Shown: positions 35,974 to 46,855 of the stretch, one piece after another
Layout of the letters: the number at the start of each line of letters is the position of its first letter
Position numbering within the stretch: the stretch's first letter is position 1
Origin: Lasiosphaeris hirsuta
Lineage: Eukaryota; Ascomycota; Sordariomycetes; Sordariales; Lasiosphaeriaceae
Assembly: GCA_030549175.1 (NCBI GenBank)
Contig: JAUKUA010000005.1
Span: 1,054,001 to 1,118,000 of the forward strand
Reading direction: 5' to 3'
DNA length: 64,000 nucleotides
Program-made: the position numbers and the translations under genes
The notes under the pieces: model-generated
The model's database searches: none
Told to the model about the DNA's origin: nothing
Seen by the model: the letters and a program-made list of their open reading frames with translations, nothing else

Positions 35974-37236
35974 ATGGCCCTGACCAACATGCTCGCCCGT
36001 GTCCGCTGTCGCTATTTCGGACCGTGTCGTCTGCGGCTGGAACGTCGCCACTCCTCCTCCGCCACCGGGCCGAAAGGGAAGCTCGATGCGGACAGAGAGG
36101 CCATGGGACGAGTCACGCGGCTGAGCTTTCCTGCCATATTCGCCCGCGGAGGAACATCCAACGGTCTCGTCATCTTCCGTCATCATCTGCCCCCGATGGA
36201 CCTGTGGCATACCGTTCTTCCTGCTGCTATGGGGTCTCCTGACCCGTCCGGCCGCCAGCTGAACGGTATGGGCTCGGGAATCTCATCCACATCCAAAATC
36301 TGCGTCTTATCGCCCACGTCACGCCCCGACGCGGATGTCGAGTTCACCTTCGTGCAGGTCGGCATCAAGGATGGCGGTCTTGACATGGCCGGCAACTGTG
36401 GGAATATGTCATCTATTATTGGTCCCGTTAGCCTCGATGAAGGTCTCGTTACGTCATCCACGATAGAGCCAGACCCTAGTCACGACTTCCAGACCGCTCT
36501 TGTTCGCGTGTTCAACACGAATACCCGCAAGGTAATGCACTCGCGGTTCAGGGTTGCTGGTGATCCACCCCGATATTGTCCCGACGGAGACTACGAGATG
36601 GACGGAGTGCCTGGGAGGCAATCAAAAATTGTCATGAGTTTTTTGGACCCTGGCGGAGCAAAGACGGGTCGTGTTTTTCCCACTGGGAGCCCTGTCGACA
36701 CACTCACATTGCCGGACGGTAGTACTGTCCAAGCGTCACTGGTCGATGTGTCCAACCCGGGTGTGTTCGTTCGGGCTTCCGACCTTGGCATTGGGGATTT
36801 GTCGTTTCTTGCCCCCCCTGCCGTCGAGGCTGACCCAGCGCTCAAGATACGACTCGAGCAGATACGGCAGGCTGGGGCAGCCACGATGGGCCTGGACCCC
36901 GGGGTAGAGAGCGTCCCCAAGGTCGTCATGGTATTCCCTCCACCACACGCGAGGCTGAGCCCTGGGATCGACATCAAATGTCTGGCGATGTCGATGGGTC
37001 AAACGCATAAAGCCGTGCCGCTGACATTAGCCCTGTGTCTTGGTGCGGCCGCTCGGACGGAGGGCACCATACCCCACGAGCTCGCTGCGGGCCATGAGAA
37101 AGGAGGCGTTATCGTGATTGGCCATCCCAGCGGCAGACTAGAGGTCGGGACAACTGTGAGGGATGGGCATATCGTATCTGCTGAGCTTCACAGGACAGCA
37201 AGAGTGTTGATGAAGGGAGAAATTTTCTACGAGTGA
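35974..37236 (+). CDS. PrpF-family isomerase (2-methylaconitate / 4-oxalomesaconate type)
   Basis: Intronless, 420 aa. The first 35 residues are Arg- and Ser-rich with no acidic residue (RRHSSS), suggesting a mitochondrial presequence. The core is PrpF/DUF453: ARGGTSNG (58-65), STSKIC (105-110), and MAGNCGN (138-144). Lys108 and Cys142 are 34 residues apart, the same spacing as the Lys73/Cys107 pair I recall from Shewanella PrpF. Most family members read GGTSKG in the first motif; here Asn replaces Lys. The family carries out allylic cis-trans isomerisation or tautomerisation of tricarboxylates. In bacteria PrpF serves the 2-methylcitrate cycle, while in fungi members also occur in other catabolic and secondary-metabolite settings. 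Substrate is not predictable here. Confidence 0.88.
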   Translation: MALTNMLARVRCRYFGPCRLRLERRHSSSATGPKGKLDADREAMGRVTRLSFPAIFARGGTSNGLVIFRHHLPPMDLWHTVLPAAMGSPDPSGRQLNGMGSGISSTSKICVLSPTSRPDADVEFTFVQVGIKDGGLDMAGNCGNMSSIIGPVSLDEGLVTSSTIEPDPSHDFQTALVRVFNTNTRKVMHSRFRVAGDPPRYCPDGDYEMDGVPGRQSKIVMSFLDPGGAKTGRVFPTGSPVDTLTLPDGSTVQASLVDVSNPGVFVRASDLGIGDLSFLAPPAVEADPALKIRLEQIRQAGAATMGLDPGVESVPKVVMVFPPPHARLSPGIDIKCLAMSMGQTHKAVPLTLALCLGAAARTEGTIPHELAAGHEKGGVIVIGHPSGRLEVGTTVRDGHIVSAELHRTARVLMKGEIFYE

Positions 37237-38571
37237 GGGAACAAGCTCACGGAAGCATTGGCAAAGATTACAGAAGCACTTGGTGCGCAGAAAGCGGCAC
37301 CGATGCCTACGTTCCATGACGGAGGCTGGTGTGGCCTTGTGGCGGAAGCACGGGCTAGATATTCACTTGCGTAAGTGTGCGAATCGGCAGTCTGATATCA
37401 CGCTAAGACACGCTGACAGGTGAATATCGCCAGAAACGTCGTCTTGCATGGAATCGAATGCCTTCCGTATTCGATAGCTGTTGACGAAGGCTTACCACAT
37501 CTAAGCTGCTGACGTGAGATCCGCAGCTCTGGTAACTACTGCACCCTGCGATGTAGGGAGGACGTTACCGCTTGCCGTTCTATTCCTGCGCTAGAACCCG
37601 GTCGCGGGCTTGCTCGGCGTAGATGAAATGTCGCGACATGTGGCTTGTGTGGAGTCTCTTCCGCAGGGAGAGCTGCAGCAACCCATGGATCTTTCCCCAG
37701 AGCAACCACCCAAGAAACCCTGTACGGTCTCCGGGGGAGTGGTCAACCCCCGCTGTTCCCGGAGTTAGCTACCCGCTTCGGAATCCGGTGATGGTCTTTT
37801 GTCATCACAACCATCGCTACCTATTGTCCCAGGCTGCGCAATACTACGGAGCAGCTGCCACGTCTTCTTCATCTTCTTAACCACGAGGCCTGGCTGCTCT
37901 AGACAAGCCCCCTGCACCGTTTAAACCTTCTCCCGTCCTGATGCCTGCATACTCTATCTTGGTACGAGGTCAGCTCCACAATGACGCCGCAGTTCTATAA
38001 TTCAATTACTCATGGGGGACCCTAGCTAACAGCTTACCAGTCTTGCTCATTGGATCTTGGAGCTCCGGCTTTATTGGGTAATTTCTGACAAGACATGGAG
38101 CTGGTTGACCACTGGGATCACGTATACAAATATACGCCCCCAGGTGTTGCCATATTCGGCAATATTACCAAGTATAGCTAGCCCTTTTGACATCTCGAAA
38201 CTAGAAACCTTGACCACTATCATTGATAACTGCCACACTCCCTGCAGCCCTTCTGGGCGGTGTACGAGAGGAAGCTCGCCAGAGGTTGGCCACTACCATC
38301 TTCAGGGCTCGCCGGGACTTGAGCTCCCAGTGGCTAAAGATGCGGGCACAGGAACAGGCCAAACTTTATGAAGTGAACAGCTCAGCAAGCCCAGAAAGCC
38401 CAGCAACTCGATGACCGGTACAGGTACCCTTCTTGCCGGTGGCGCCAAGCATTCCCCGCTGTCGGCACTGCTGCCATAATCGGGCCATGTTTACTGATAC
38501 TCCTCTCCTTTTTTGATCTATTACAAAGCCTGGCAACTCTGGGACTCTGCACCTCGATTGCTCTCCCAAAC
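37237..38571. other. Intergenic region
   Basis: 1.3 kb between the PrpF gene and the regulator-like gene. Only short frames are present and none has domain character. A short TCT/TTC run lies at 37862-37878. Confidence 0.5.
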
Positions 38572-40813
38572 ATGGATCACTTTAACGCCACAGTCAAGGA
38601 CGGTAAACTGGTCAACACACGGCGAGGACTCCAGGTTTCCAGACAAAAGTTCAACGGCCTATCTTTTGTGAATTCATGCCCACAGAGTTCCGAACCTGAA
38701 GCCGGACCATCAGCGACGCCTGACCCATCGAGGCCGCCCCACCAGCGCCAGCTAAAGTTTGTTGGAAAAGACAACGAAGCACGCCAAGGAACGGCCAGGG
38801 CTCAGAGGCAGGATGCCGAACGACCGGAAACTGTATTCATCACGGAAGGGGGTCAAGGAAAGAAGCCACGGAGGAGGGTAACGCAAAAGGATCAGCACTC
38901 ATCAGCGCCATCGGCTTCGCTGTCCCGGCGGTCTTCCCGGGCATCTTCATACGCATCTTCACCCGGGGAGGGCTCCTTCCAGACCTCATTGCCCATCAAA
39001 AACCAGGATCCCTTCCAGATCGACAATCCCGCGACCTACTCTCCAACTTGGCCGGCAAACGAGCCCCCGGCTCAGCTGTCCGATGACGATTGGAAACTTT
39101 TCCACCGCTATTTCATGCATATACCACGCAGGATTTATCCGTACGAAGACATACTAACGTACAACCCGGCGAGGGGAGATGACTTCTACTACATGACCGT
39201 TAAGGACATTGCCGCTCTCCACTGTGTGTTGATGTGCGGGACTATCACGGAGGCAGTTATCAACTCGGAGACGAACCCGAAGGGATTCGCCTATCACATT
39301 TCCAAGATATGCGCGATCCTCAACCGGAAGCTGGACCAAAAACAAAATGTTGACGCGGTCACTCTCCACTGCATTGCGACGCTGGCTTCGATGGGCGTGA
39401 GTTTGTAGCTTTCCTCTTTTTACCCTAGAGCCTGTTTTGGCGTTGATTGTCCATGGCTGACGATTGTTTTCCCCATACTAGTGCTATGTTGGCCGCCTCG
39501 ATCACTGGCATATGCACATGAGAGGCCTGCAAAAGGTTCTGGACGTAAACGGTGGAGGTGGCGTGTTGCAGCCGTGGTTGCTTGCCAAGATGCACAAGTG
39601 AGTCAGCCCCTGAATCCTTCGTTAGCCCCTGGAAGAAAACAGGCCATAAATGTGACAATAACTCACCACATATACCCACAGAGCCGACCTCAAAGGAGCG
39701 GTATCACTCGCCTTCAGTCCCTACCTCCCCTTCACTCGACGTTACAGCCCCGTCACCGACGTCATACCCGATGATGTCCGCAACCATGATACCTCGACTG
39801 TTTCCGCCGTCCTAATGCCCTTGCGGATTGATCCGGGTGTAATCGCATCGATGTGCTCTCTGGCAGTGTTTACCTCGGCCATTCGACTGGCAAGAACATC
39901 CTCGGGTGCCATGAAGTTCGACCCTCACGCCTTCACCGAGGAGTGGCTGGCCGTAACACATGCGTTGGTTACGCGGCCAGGCCCGCTACGTGCCCAACCG
40001 GTGGCGGCGGCGGCGGCGGCGGGGGCTCCGCCACGCGCCACGGACAATCCGTATTCAAGTGGCGGCCAAGGCTTCTCCGGAGGCGACAGCGATGGCACTG
40101 CCGCGCGTACTACGGAGAACTATGTGATAAACCACCGGCTGCGACACGATGTCCCTATCATCCCCAATCGGCCGCTGGGGCCTGGAGGGCCAGTCGAGCC
40201 CGCCCTGCGCGTGGCTGCCCTGCTGTATCTGAAGGAGCTGCTCCCCGATTGGCCGCGGAATTTGGGCGGGTATGCCGTCTTGCTGAGTCTACTCCGGGCT
40301 CACTTGCATGATATTTTGACTACGATGGGGGACGGGGCTGGGAGTCACGGGGATAGAAGTCATGGCGGGGAAACCAAGGAGGAAGACCATGACGAAACCC
40401 TATTCCTCGACCCACTCCTCAGAAGGGGCCCGGAAATCGAAGCCGGGAATCCCCAGGGAGAAGGGAGGCCGCCCCAAGGCCCCAGCGATGGCCGAGCTAG
40501 CCCTGAGCAGCTCAAACCGGCACTCATCTTTCTTTGCGTGCTGGGGAACCTGCTGTCTCAGATCGGCGACGAGAACGAAGGCCGCTACGCGGCCGGCGAC
40601 CGCTACCCCCGAGCTATCTTCCAGCACTGCTTGCGCGAGGTGCTCGGGCTAACCGGCCCTCGCGACATGGACGACGGCCGCGCCGTCGATGATCTTGTGA
40701 CTGAGGCGGACCTGGCCTTGCTGCGGCGGTTCGAGCTGCGGAATATCAGGGGCGAGGGGTGGGATGATTGGGCGGCTTTGAGGGGGCTTGTGGCAGAGCA
40801 TATGACGTCTTGA
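38572..40813 (+). CDS. Fungal-specific transcription-factor-domain-like protein, no zinc cluster seen
   Basis: Exons 38572-39396, 39482-39597, 39682-40813; introns of 85 and 84 bp with good GT...AG ends; 690 aa. The N-terminal 165 residues are basic and Ser-rich and contain no Cys-X2-Cys-X6-Cys pattern. From about residue 170 the protein is mostly helical (WKLFHRYFMHIPRRIYPYED, LHCIATLASMG, LDHWHMHMRGLQKVLD), like the ligand/regulatory domain of Zn2Cys6 factors (PF11951-type). An Ala/Gly-rich linker encoded by (GGC)6 interrupts the C-terminal half near residue 420. It may be a regulator that lost its DNA-binding domain, or the zinc cluster may lie in an upstream exon I did not find. DNA binding should not be assumed. 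Confidence 0.75.
40003..40020 (+). repeat. (GGC)6 codon repeat within CDS
   Basis: Trinucleotide run encoding an Ala-rich linker in the regulator-like protein. Length variation would add or remove Ala residues without shifting frame. Confidence 0.85.
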
Positions 40814-41250
40814 TTTTCTGGTAGCGTTGGAGAGGGTTCATAGCATAGCTGGCTGGTTGGTTGGTTTCCCTTGGGAGGAGTCTTGGTTTGGGTATCTCGG
40901 AGGTTGGATGGGAGGGCAAATCATTATTTATCTGCATCCGGGCTAGTTTGGGGTGGATGGACGGAACGGGTAGAGGGTAAACAGAACAGGCAGGGGCATC
41001 CGCCGGGCTGGGCGCAGACTGGCATAGCATTTGGAGATTGAAAACTCTTTTACGTAAATTCCATAGAGCTGGATTCGGTAGAGTTGACTAGAAGGGAATG
41101 GCAAAACAAGTGTTGGTTTTTATCTTTCATCAATAAGATAGAAGTTCATTTGATTTATATCGCCATCTACGCCGTCCCATGCCATTCCTATCGACGGGTT
41201 CAGTAGAATAATACATATTACAGTCTCAAACCCATTTTACTCCTTCCCAC
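40814..41250. other. Convergent 3' intergenic region
   Basis: 437 bp between the stop codons of two convergent genes. AT-rich stretches around 41100-41220 probably hold cleavage and polyadenylation signals for both. Confidence 0.5.
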
Positions 41251-44200
41251 CTACTCTTCATCATCGACGTCTGGGTCCGCCATACTCGTATCCGCAACAC
41301 CGCCGGCCTCCTCCTCATCACTCTCCTCCACGATCCTGCCGCGCCGAGACCGCTTTCCCTGCGTCCGCCGGGCAGCGCCGCCATCGTCGTCTTCGTCGTC
41401 GTCATCATCACGACCACCGCCCACATCCTCATCGACATCCATACGATCATCGCCATCACCACCCCGGAGTCCGTCCGACGCGGGCGTCGAGGCGTGGCGT
41501 CCGCCCCTCTCGATCGCACGGTCCGCCTTGTCCAACTCATCCTCCTCGTCACTATCCACAACGATCTCGGCCGACTTGAACTTGCCCGACTCCTTGCGGC
41601 TCGTCAGTCGCTGCTTCTTCTTAGGCGGGGGGCGGCGCTCGCCCGCATCCTCGTCGTCGTCCAGGCCCGAATCATCGGCCTCGCTATCGCGATCACGGCG
41701 AGCCTTCTTGCGACGTGCGGCGGCGAGGCGGCCACCGCCCTTCTGAGACGGTGCCGCTTTGGGCTCGCCGCTGCCGGTGCGCTTGTGGCCGCTCCGCTTC
41801 TTGGCTGCGCGCTTTGTCTTCTCGCCTGTCTCGCTGTCCGTCGTCATCTCAGCCTCCAGACGGGCGCGCTCTTGCGCTTCGCGCGCCTCGGCGAGGGCGC
41901 GGTCACGCGCAGCAATTTCCTCGCGTTCCTTGCGGATCTTCTCCTGGCGTTCGCGCTCGGCCTCTTGCTGCTTAGCGAGGGCAGCGGCCTTTTCGCGCTT
42001 GATTTGCTCGGCGCGCTCACGGGCGGCCGCGTGCTTCTCCTTGTTCTTCTCCTCATACTCGCGCTGGCTGGCTAGGGCGCGCTCGAGCTGCCGGCGCTGT
42101 GTGTTGCGCGCCATGTTGGCACGCTGCTCAATGTCGTGCTTCGGGTACGGGGGGTGGGGCGAGGCGGCGATCTCGTCGAGGGCCGTGATGGCCTGCTCGA
42201 GGCCATCTGCAGCTTCTTGGAGCTCTGTTGATGTGCGCTGGCTTTCGGGCAGCGCGTTGACGGCCATGGCGAGCTGAATTTGCATGAAGGCAACATTGAA
42301 CTTGAAATGTACCTGGTCTGCGATGGCGAGGGCCTGGGACTCAGTTAGCTTACGCTCCAAAAACAACAGCATTGGCATGGAAGACAAACCCTCTTTGCAC
42401 AGTCCAACGCTGCCCTGTAAGCATCCAGTTTAAGCTGTGCACCAGGGTCGCGGTCGGTGCGCTCGGCGCGACCTTTGTTGAGCCATATCCGTCCGAGGCA
42501 CGAGAGGATATTAGGGTCATTTGCCTTCCCTTCTTTATTGAGCGCATTTTCGTAACTCTCAATAGCCTTGTTGAACTGCTTCAGCTCGGCATAGATGTGG
42601 CCGAGGTTGACATAGAGGTGAGCATCCTTAACAGTGTCACGAATCTGGGTCAAGATCTTGATGGCCTCTTTGTAGTCCTTCTTGTCTTCGATCAAGGCAA
42701 TCGCGATACCCTGAGCTGCATACGCATTCTTCCCATCCAATTGCAGTGCCTTGTCAAAAAATTCGACAGCTCGGCCATAGGCCAGGCTCCGTTTCTGCTT
42801 CTCCTGCTCAGTCTCTCGCCGCATCTCTCGAGCAGAGAGCAGAAGCATGTTGCCCATTCCCACAAGAGCATATCGATCATGCTTGTCGTAGTTCTGCAAG
42901 GTGTGCTTGTAGTGCCGCTGCTCGGGGTCTTCAGCGATATTTACCGGTCTCTTCTTCGTACTCACTTTGCCCAAGAACCAACCATATAGGGCCCGGACTT
43001 CCAGGTCGGACGAGTTTTCTTGATAAAGCTTGGCCACAGCATCTGGGCCTTCCTTGTTAGGGAACTTGCGCAGCTTGATGTACGCCAATCTTGTGCGCGC
43101 ATCTGTGTAGTCATCATGGCGCTTCAGCAAGCCCTCATAGACCTCGACAGCCTTATCCGTCATGCCCCGAGACTCGTAGCTCCGTCCAAGGTTGAAGCTA
43201 ATTGTCGTGACAAGCGCATCCGTGTCAAGGTCTTGGTCACTCTCTCCAATCCGCATACAGGCGCTGAGAGCGGCCTCGAACATTTCGCTAGCAAGCTCGT
43301 GCTTGTCGTCCTGGTAATGAAAGCAGCCCATGTTGTTGAGAAGCTGCGGCGGAAGGAACTTGCGGAGCGCGGCGCGGACGGCAGCTTCGTCCTCTATATC
43401 AGTAGGGCGTTCCGACTGCGGAACTTGATCAAGCTCTAGCTGCTCAACCTGCTTGAGACACTGGAGCGACTTTTCTGGGTGTTCGTTCTCGTAGAGGCGA
43501 GCTAGGTTCAACAACACGGCAGCATCCGGTGCCAGGTTCTTTTTGGGGTCCTTCCAGGCGGAACGGACGTTCTCCAGTAAACTCTGAGCCTTCTTCTCCT
43601 CAGCGCTCTTGTCCTCTTTGACGGCCGCATGCTGGTTGGCGAATACCTCCTCTGCATACAAGGTACCAAGCAGAATCATAGCCTCGTAAATCTTGGAGTG
43701 CTGGATCATCTTCTCCAGTCGGAGTTTGGCCTCTCCGAGATCATTTTTCAGAACCGACAACTGGGCTGCGCCAAACTTTGCTGGTAAGAAGCCACGCTCA
43801 GCGCCGCCCCTCGCATCGTCCGCGCGACGATAATAGTCGCTGGCATGCTCTGCATCGCCAGCGTAGTGCTCTTTCCGAGCGAGAAGGTACCAGCCGTCAC
43901 TTGCAATTGCGTTGACATCTGTGTACTGAATAGCCTTGTGGGCCAGCGTGTCGACAGTTGAGAACTGCTTCCGGGAAAGGAAGAAGTTGGCAAACGTAGC
44001 GCAAGTAAGAGGGAGGTCCTTGTGGAGTTTGAAGGATTTTTGCGTGTATTCAGTCATTGCCTTTTTGTACAACCTCAGGAAATCGGGACTGTTTGTTGGG
44101 ACATGACCGCTGGCATCGAGGTAATAAAGGCCGAGGAGAATGTTGGCATATTTGGAATCGGGAGTAATTTCGAGACAGCGCTCCCAAGCAACTTTTGCAT

Positions 44201-45023
44201 CATCCTTGAAACCAAGCTGCCAGAAACAGCAGCCGATTCCAATCCGCGGATCTGGGTCAACGAGATCTGGCATCTTAGTCAAGACTTCCTGATAGCCGGA
44301 CAATGCCTCGGGGTACTTTCCGAGGGAGAACAGCGCGCGGGCCTTGCCCATGACTGCCAGCATGTTCTTGCCCTGGGAGACTCTGATGGCATCGTCGAAT
44401 GACTTGAGGGCGGAGCGCAGCAGCTCGGCCTTGTCGGTGTCGGATGCGCCGGGGGATTTTGAGGGCGCCTGAAGCGATGCTCTCAGGAGATAGAGTACAC
44501 CACGAGCCAGAAACAGAGGCGGGAAGGCGGGATTGATTCGCGATGCCTCGTTCAAGCTCTGTGTGGCAAGCTGGAGATAGTATTCCTTTGTCCGGGCCTC
44601 GGACACAAGAACGCCCTCGGGGGCGACTCTGGGTGCCTCCCTACTCTTCCACAGATACATCCAGCACAAACAGCTGACGATGCTCAACTTCTCTCTCGGG
44701 TTGTTAACCTGCATGGCATTGGCGCCTCGAATGAGAATCTCGATGGCATAGTCGATGTTTCGCTGCTTCGCATAGGCCAATGCGACCGTCATCCAGTATG
44801 TTCGGGCGGCATGCTCCTGCTCGAAGAGGGTGCACAGCTCGGTGGGGTCGTCGGCCAGGACCTCAAGGTCGATTTCGACTGCCTCATCGTCTTGGTCCTG
44901 CACGGGAATGTCGATGGTCGAAGGAATGTCGGAGAAGCGCTTGCTCTTGGGCAAATGGTTGGGTGCACCATTGGCCGAACTGCCTGTGGTGCCATTGGAG
45001 GCGCCATTGATATGAGAGGTCAT
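41251..45023 (-). CDS. ctr9: Ctr9-like TPR subunit of the Paf1 transcription elongation complex
   Basis: Exons 45023-42390 and 42333-41251; one 56-bp intron with a GTTTGT donor and a GCTAAC branch-like motif 11 bases before the acceptor; 1238 aa. Tandem TPR-like helical repeats fill about residues 60-880 (for example FLARGVLYLLRAS, LGLYYLDASG, LLNNMGCFHY, LNLGHIYAE-type units). After residue about 900 follows a long Lys/Arg/Glu coiled coil and then an acidic, Ser-rich tail with DSDEED and SDEEEA-type clusters. Ctr9 scaffolds the Paf1 complex on RNA polymerase II and supports H2B ubiquitination and H3K4 methylation. The length agrees with fungal orthologs. The start is the first Met of the conserved MTSHING-type N-terminus; upstream codons read as leader. 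Without splicing, the frame ends in a Cys-rich stub. Confidence 0.93.
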
Positions 45024-46855
45024 GGTGGGCGAGGCCGTAATCGTGAGGGAGGTAGACGCCGTCGCGCAGAATAGCAAAGGTTGAGCGAGTTCGTGATGGA
45101 GTAGCAAAGGGTCACGGTCGTACCCGAGAAAGGAAAGCGGTCGCGAATCGAGAATGGAAGTCGCCTTTCTAGTAGCCAAATAGAGAGTGTTTATTGAAAT
45201 GGCAATCGTTAGTGGGGCATCTTGGCTGTGGCGGAGGTGCGACGAAGATGCGCGTAGAGGTGGTAGTTTGGATTTGGGTTTGGGAGTTTGGCGTGGTGTT
45301 GAAAGTCGCGTCAGCCTCTCTTGGGACGAGGCTTTGGGATTTTTTTTGACAACCAGGGCGGTCGATGAGGCTGAAGGTCGATAGGACACGCCCTGCACGG
45401 AATTTTAGCCTGTCGCGCTTGCATAAGATCCCTGCTGAAGAACAGAGCCCCACGGGGTGTGTGACCCTAACCCTTGAATACTAGTCAAGCCAGTAACGTA
45501 GCATTGGCAGCGGTGGACTGGAGTTGCTATTTGAACACTTTCCTCTCCTCCCATCCATCTTATCACCCGAACCTGGTAGCAAAAATGCATCTTGCCACCA
45601 GTCGATCTATGACTGGTGCTTGAAGGTTCAGCGTTCACACAGCACCAATAAGACATCGGTACCCGCAGAGTCTTTTGACGTTGAGACTCCCCAACACACG
45701 AAAATTAGTAATGCCATCATGATATATGTACCTATGCTGTTGTTGTGACTTTCGGCGGAGATAATGGAAGTCGTAAGGCACCCTGTTCTTGACAATAAAG
45801 CTCTAGAAGCGGAAACGGCGCTTTTTTATAGATAAAAAAAGTCAAAAATCCATGTTCTCATCTACAGCAAACAGCTTGAAATGTTCGAGAGGGGAACGCA
45901 CTGCCCATATTGATACCACCCGTGCTGTGCAGAAACCCCCGATACTTGACTCGAGCATCCATCGAGAACACCCATATTGAGGCGTATGCCCCTGTCTCAA
46001 CTACGGCATATGGCAAGGTATTGGACTCAACATCATCCTACGAAATGGATAAATCGGTAGCGCTACAAGCCCTTTCCACTGCTAGTAGGAATGTTACGGA
46101 AAGACTTCAATGCTGACCTCAATCCTTGCCTATGTCCATTGCATGATTGCAGGCCCCGCAGCATCTTCTCATTTGTCCAGGACTTGCTTTGATGGAACGA
46201 TTATCCCCTGGTGTTGATTGGAGCTGTGGACAAAATCATACCAAGACAAAATCTGGGGGATGTGTCCTTAAAGGGGTATATTTGTGCAATATTTTTGCTG
46301 TTTAGGTTATAGTTGAGATGATGCTGTTGAGAAGATGCTTGAATCTGTACTTGCAGATGCATGGAACTGTGACGGTTATCTGTATTACCTGATATAGCGA
46401 TAACTGTTGCCATGGGGCAATCGTGGGGAACAGGCACTTACGTAAGATCAGAACTGGCCAGTGCGCCACTGGCTTCGTCATTCTGGCAGTTGCGCATCAC
46501 TGTACAAGCTCCGGCCTGTCCACACTCTCCAAACCTGAACCTCACACAATAGAGGCAACCTAGACAGCAGCCGACAGCCTCCACAGCCAAACCGCCAGTT
46601 TGTTTCTACGACAAAGCAAGCTGATGCGCAGATCCTTGTTTGAAGAGCCCTAGATTGCTCACCAGAGAAGTGTAAACAAGGAGTCTCATCCCCGCAAGCT
46701 CGGCCGACTCAGAGCCCCACCCCCGCGCAGCCTTCCCTTCGTCGTCGCTGAGACCTGCGAGGCCGGCTTTTTGCGCGTGCTCCCCTTCCGCACGCCGGCG
46801 CACAGTTTTCCTTGCCGTTCCTGCCTCCTTCTGTCGGCGAACAAAGCTCGGCATC
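45024..46855. other. Divergent intergenic region between ctr9 and snx41
   Basis: 1.8 kb holding both promoters. The ctr9 leader is probably within 45024-45400. AT-rich sequence lies near 45800-45860 and 46260-46340. No gene or RNA feature is supported. Confidence 0.5.

Noticed and set aside
35569..36210. 213-codon minus-strand frame overlapping the PrpF start
   Set aside because: Antisense shadow with Gly/Arg-rich composition and no family features.
41494..42277. Plus-strand frames antisense to the ctr9 tail
   Set aside because: Leu/Ala/Arg/Ser-rich translation is the complement of the Lys/Arg/Glu coiled-coil codons.
42345..42389. Cys-rich C-terminal end of the first ctr9 frame (possible metal site)
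   Set aside because: It is translation of the 56-bp intron; splicing restores the conserved TPR sequence.
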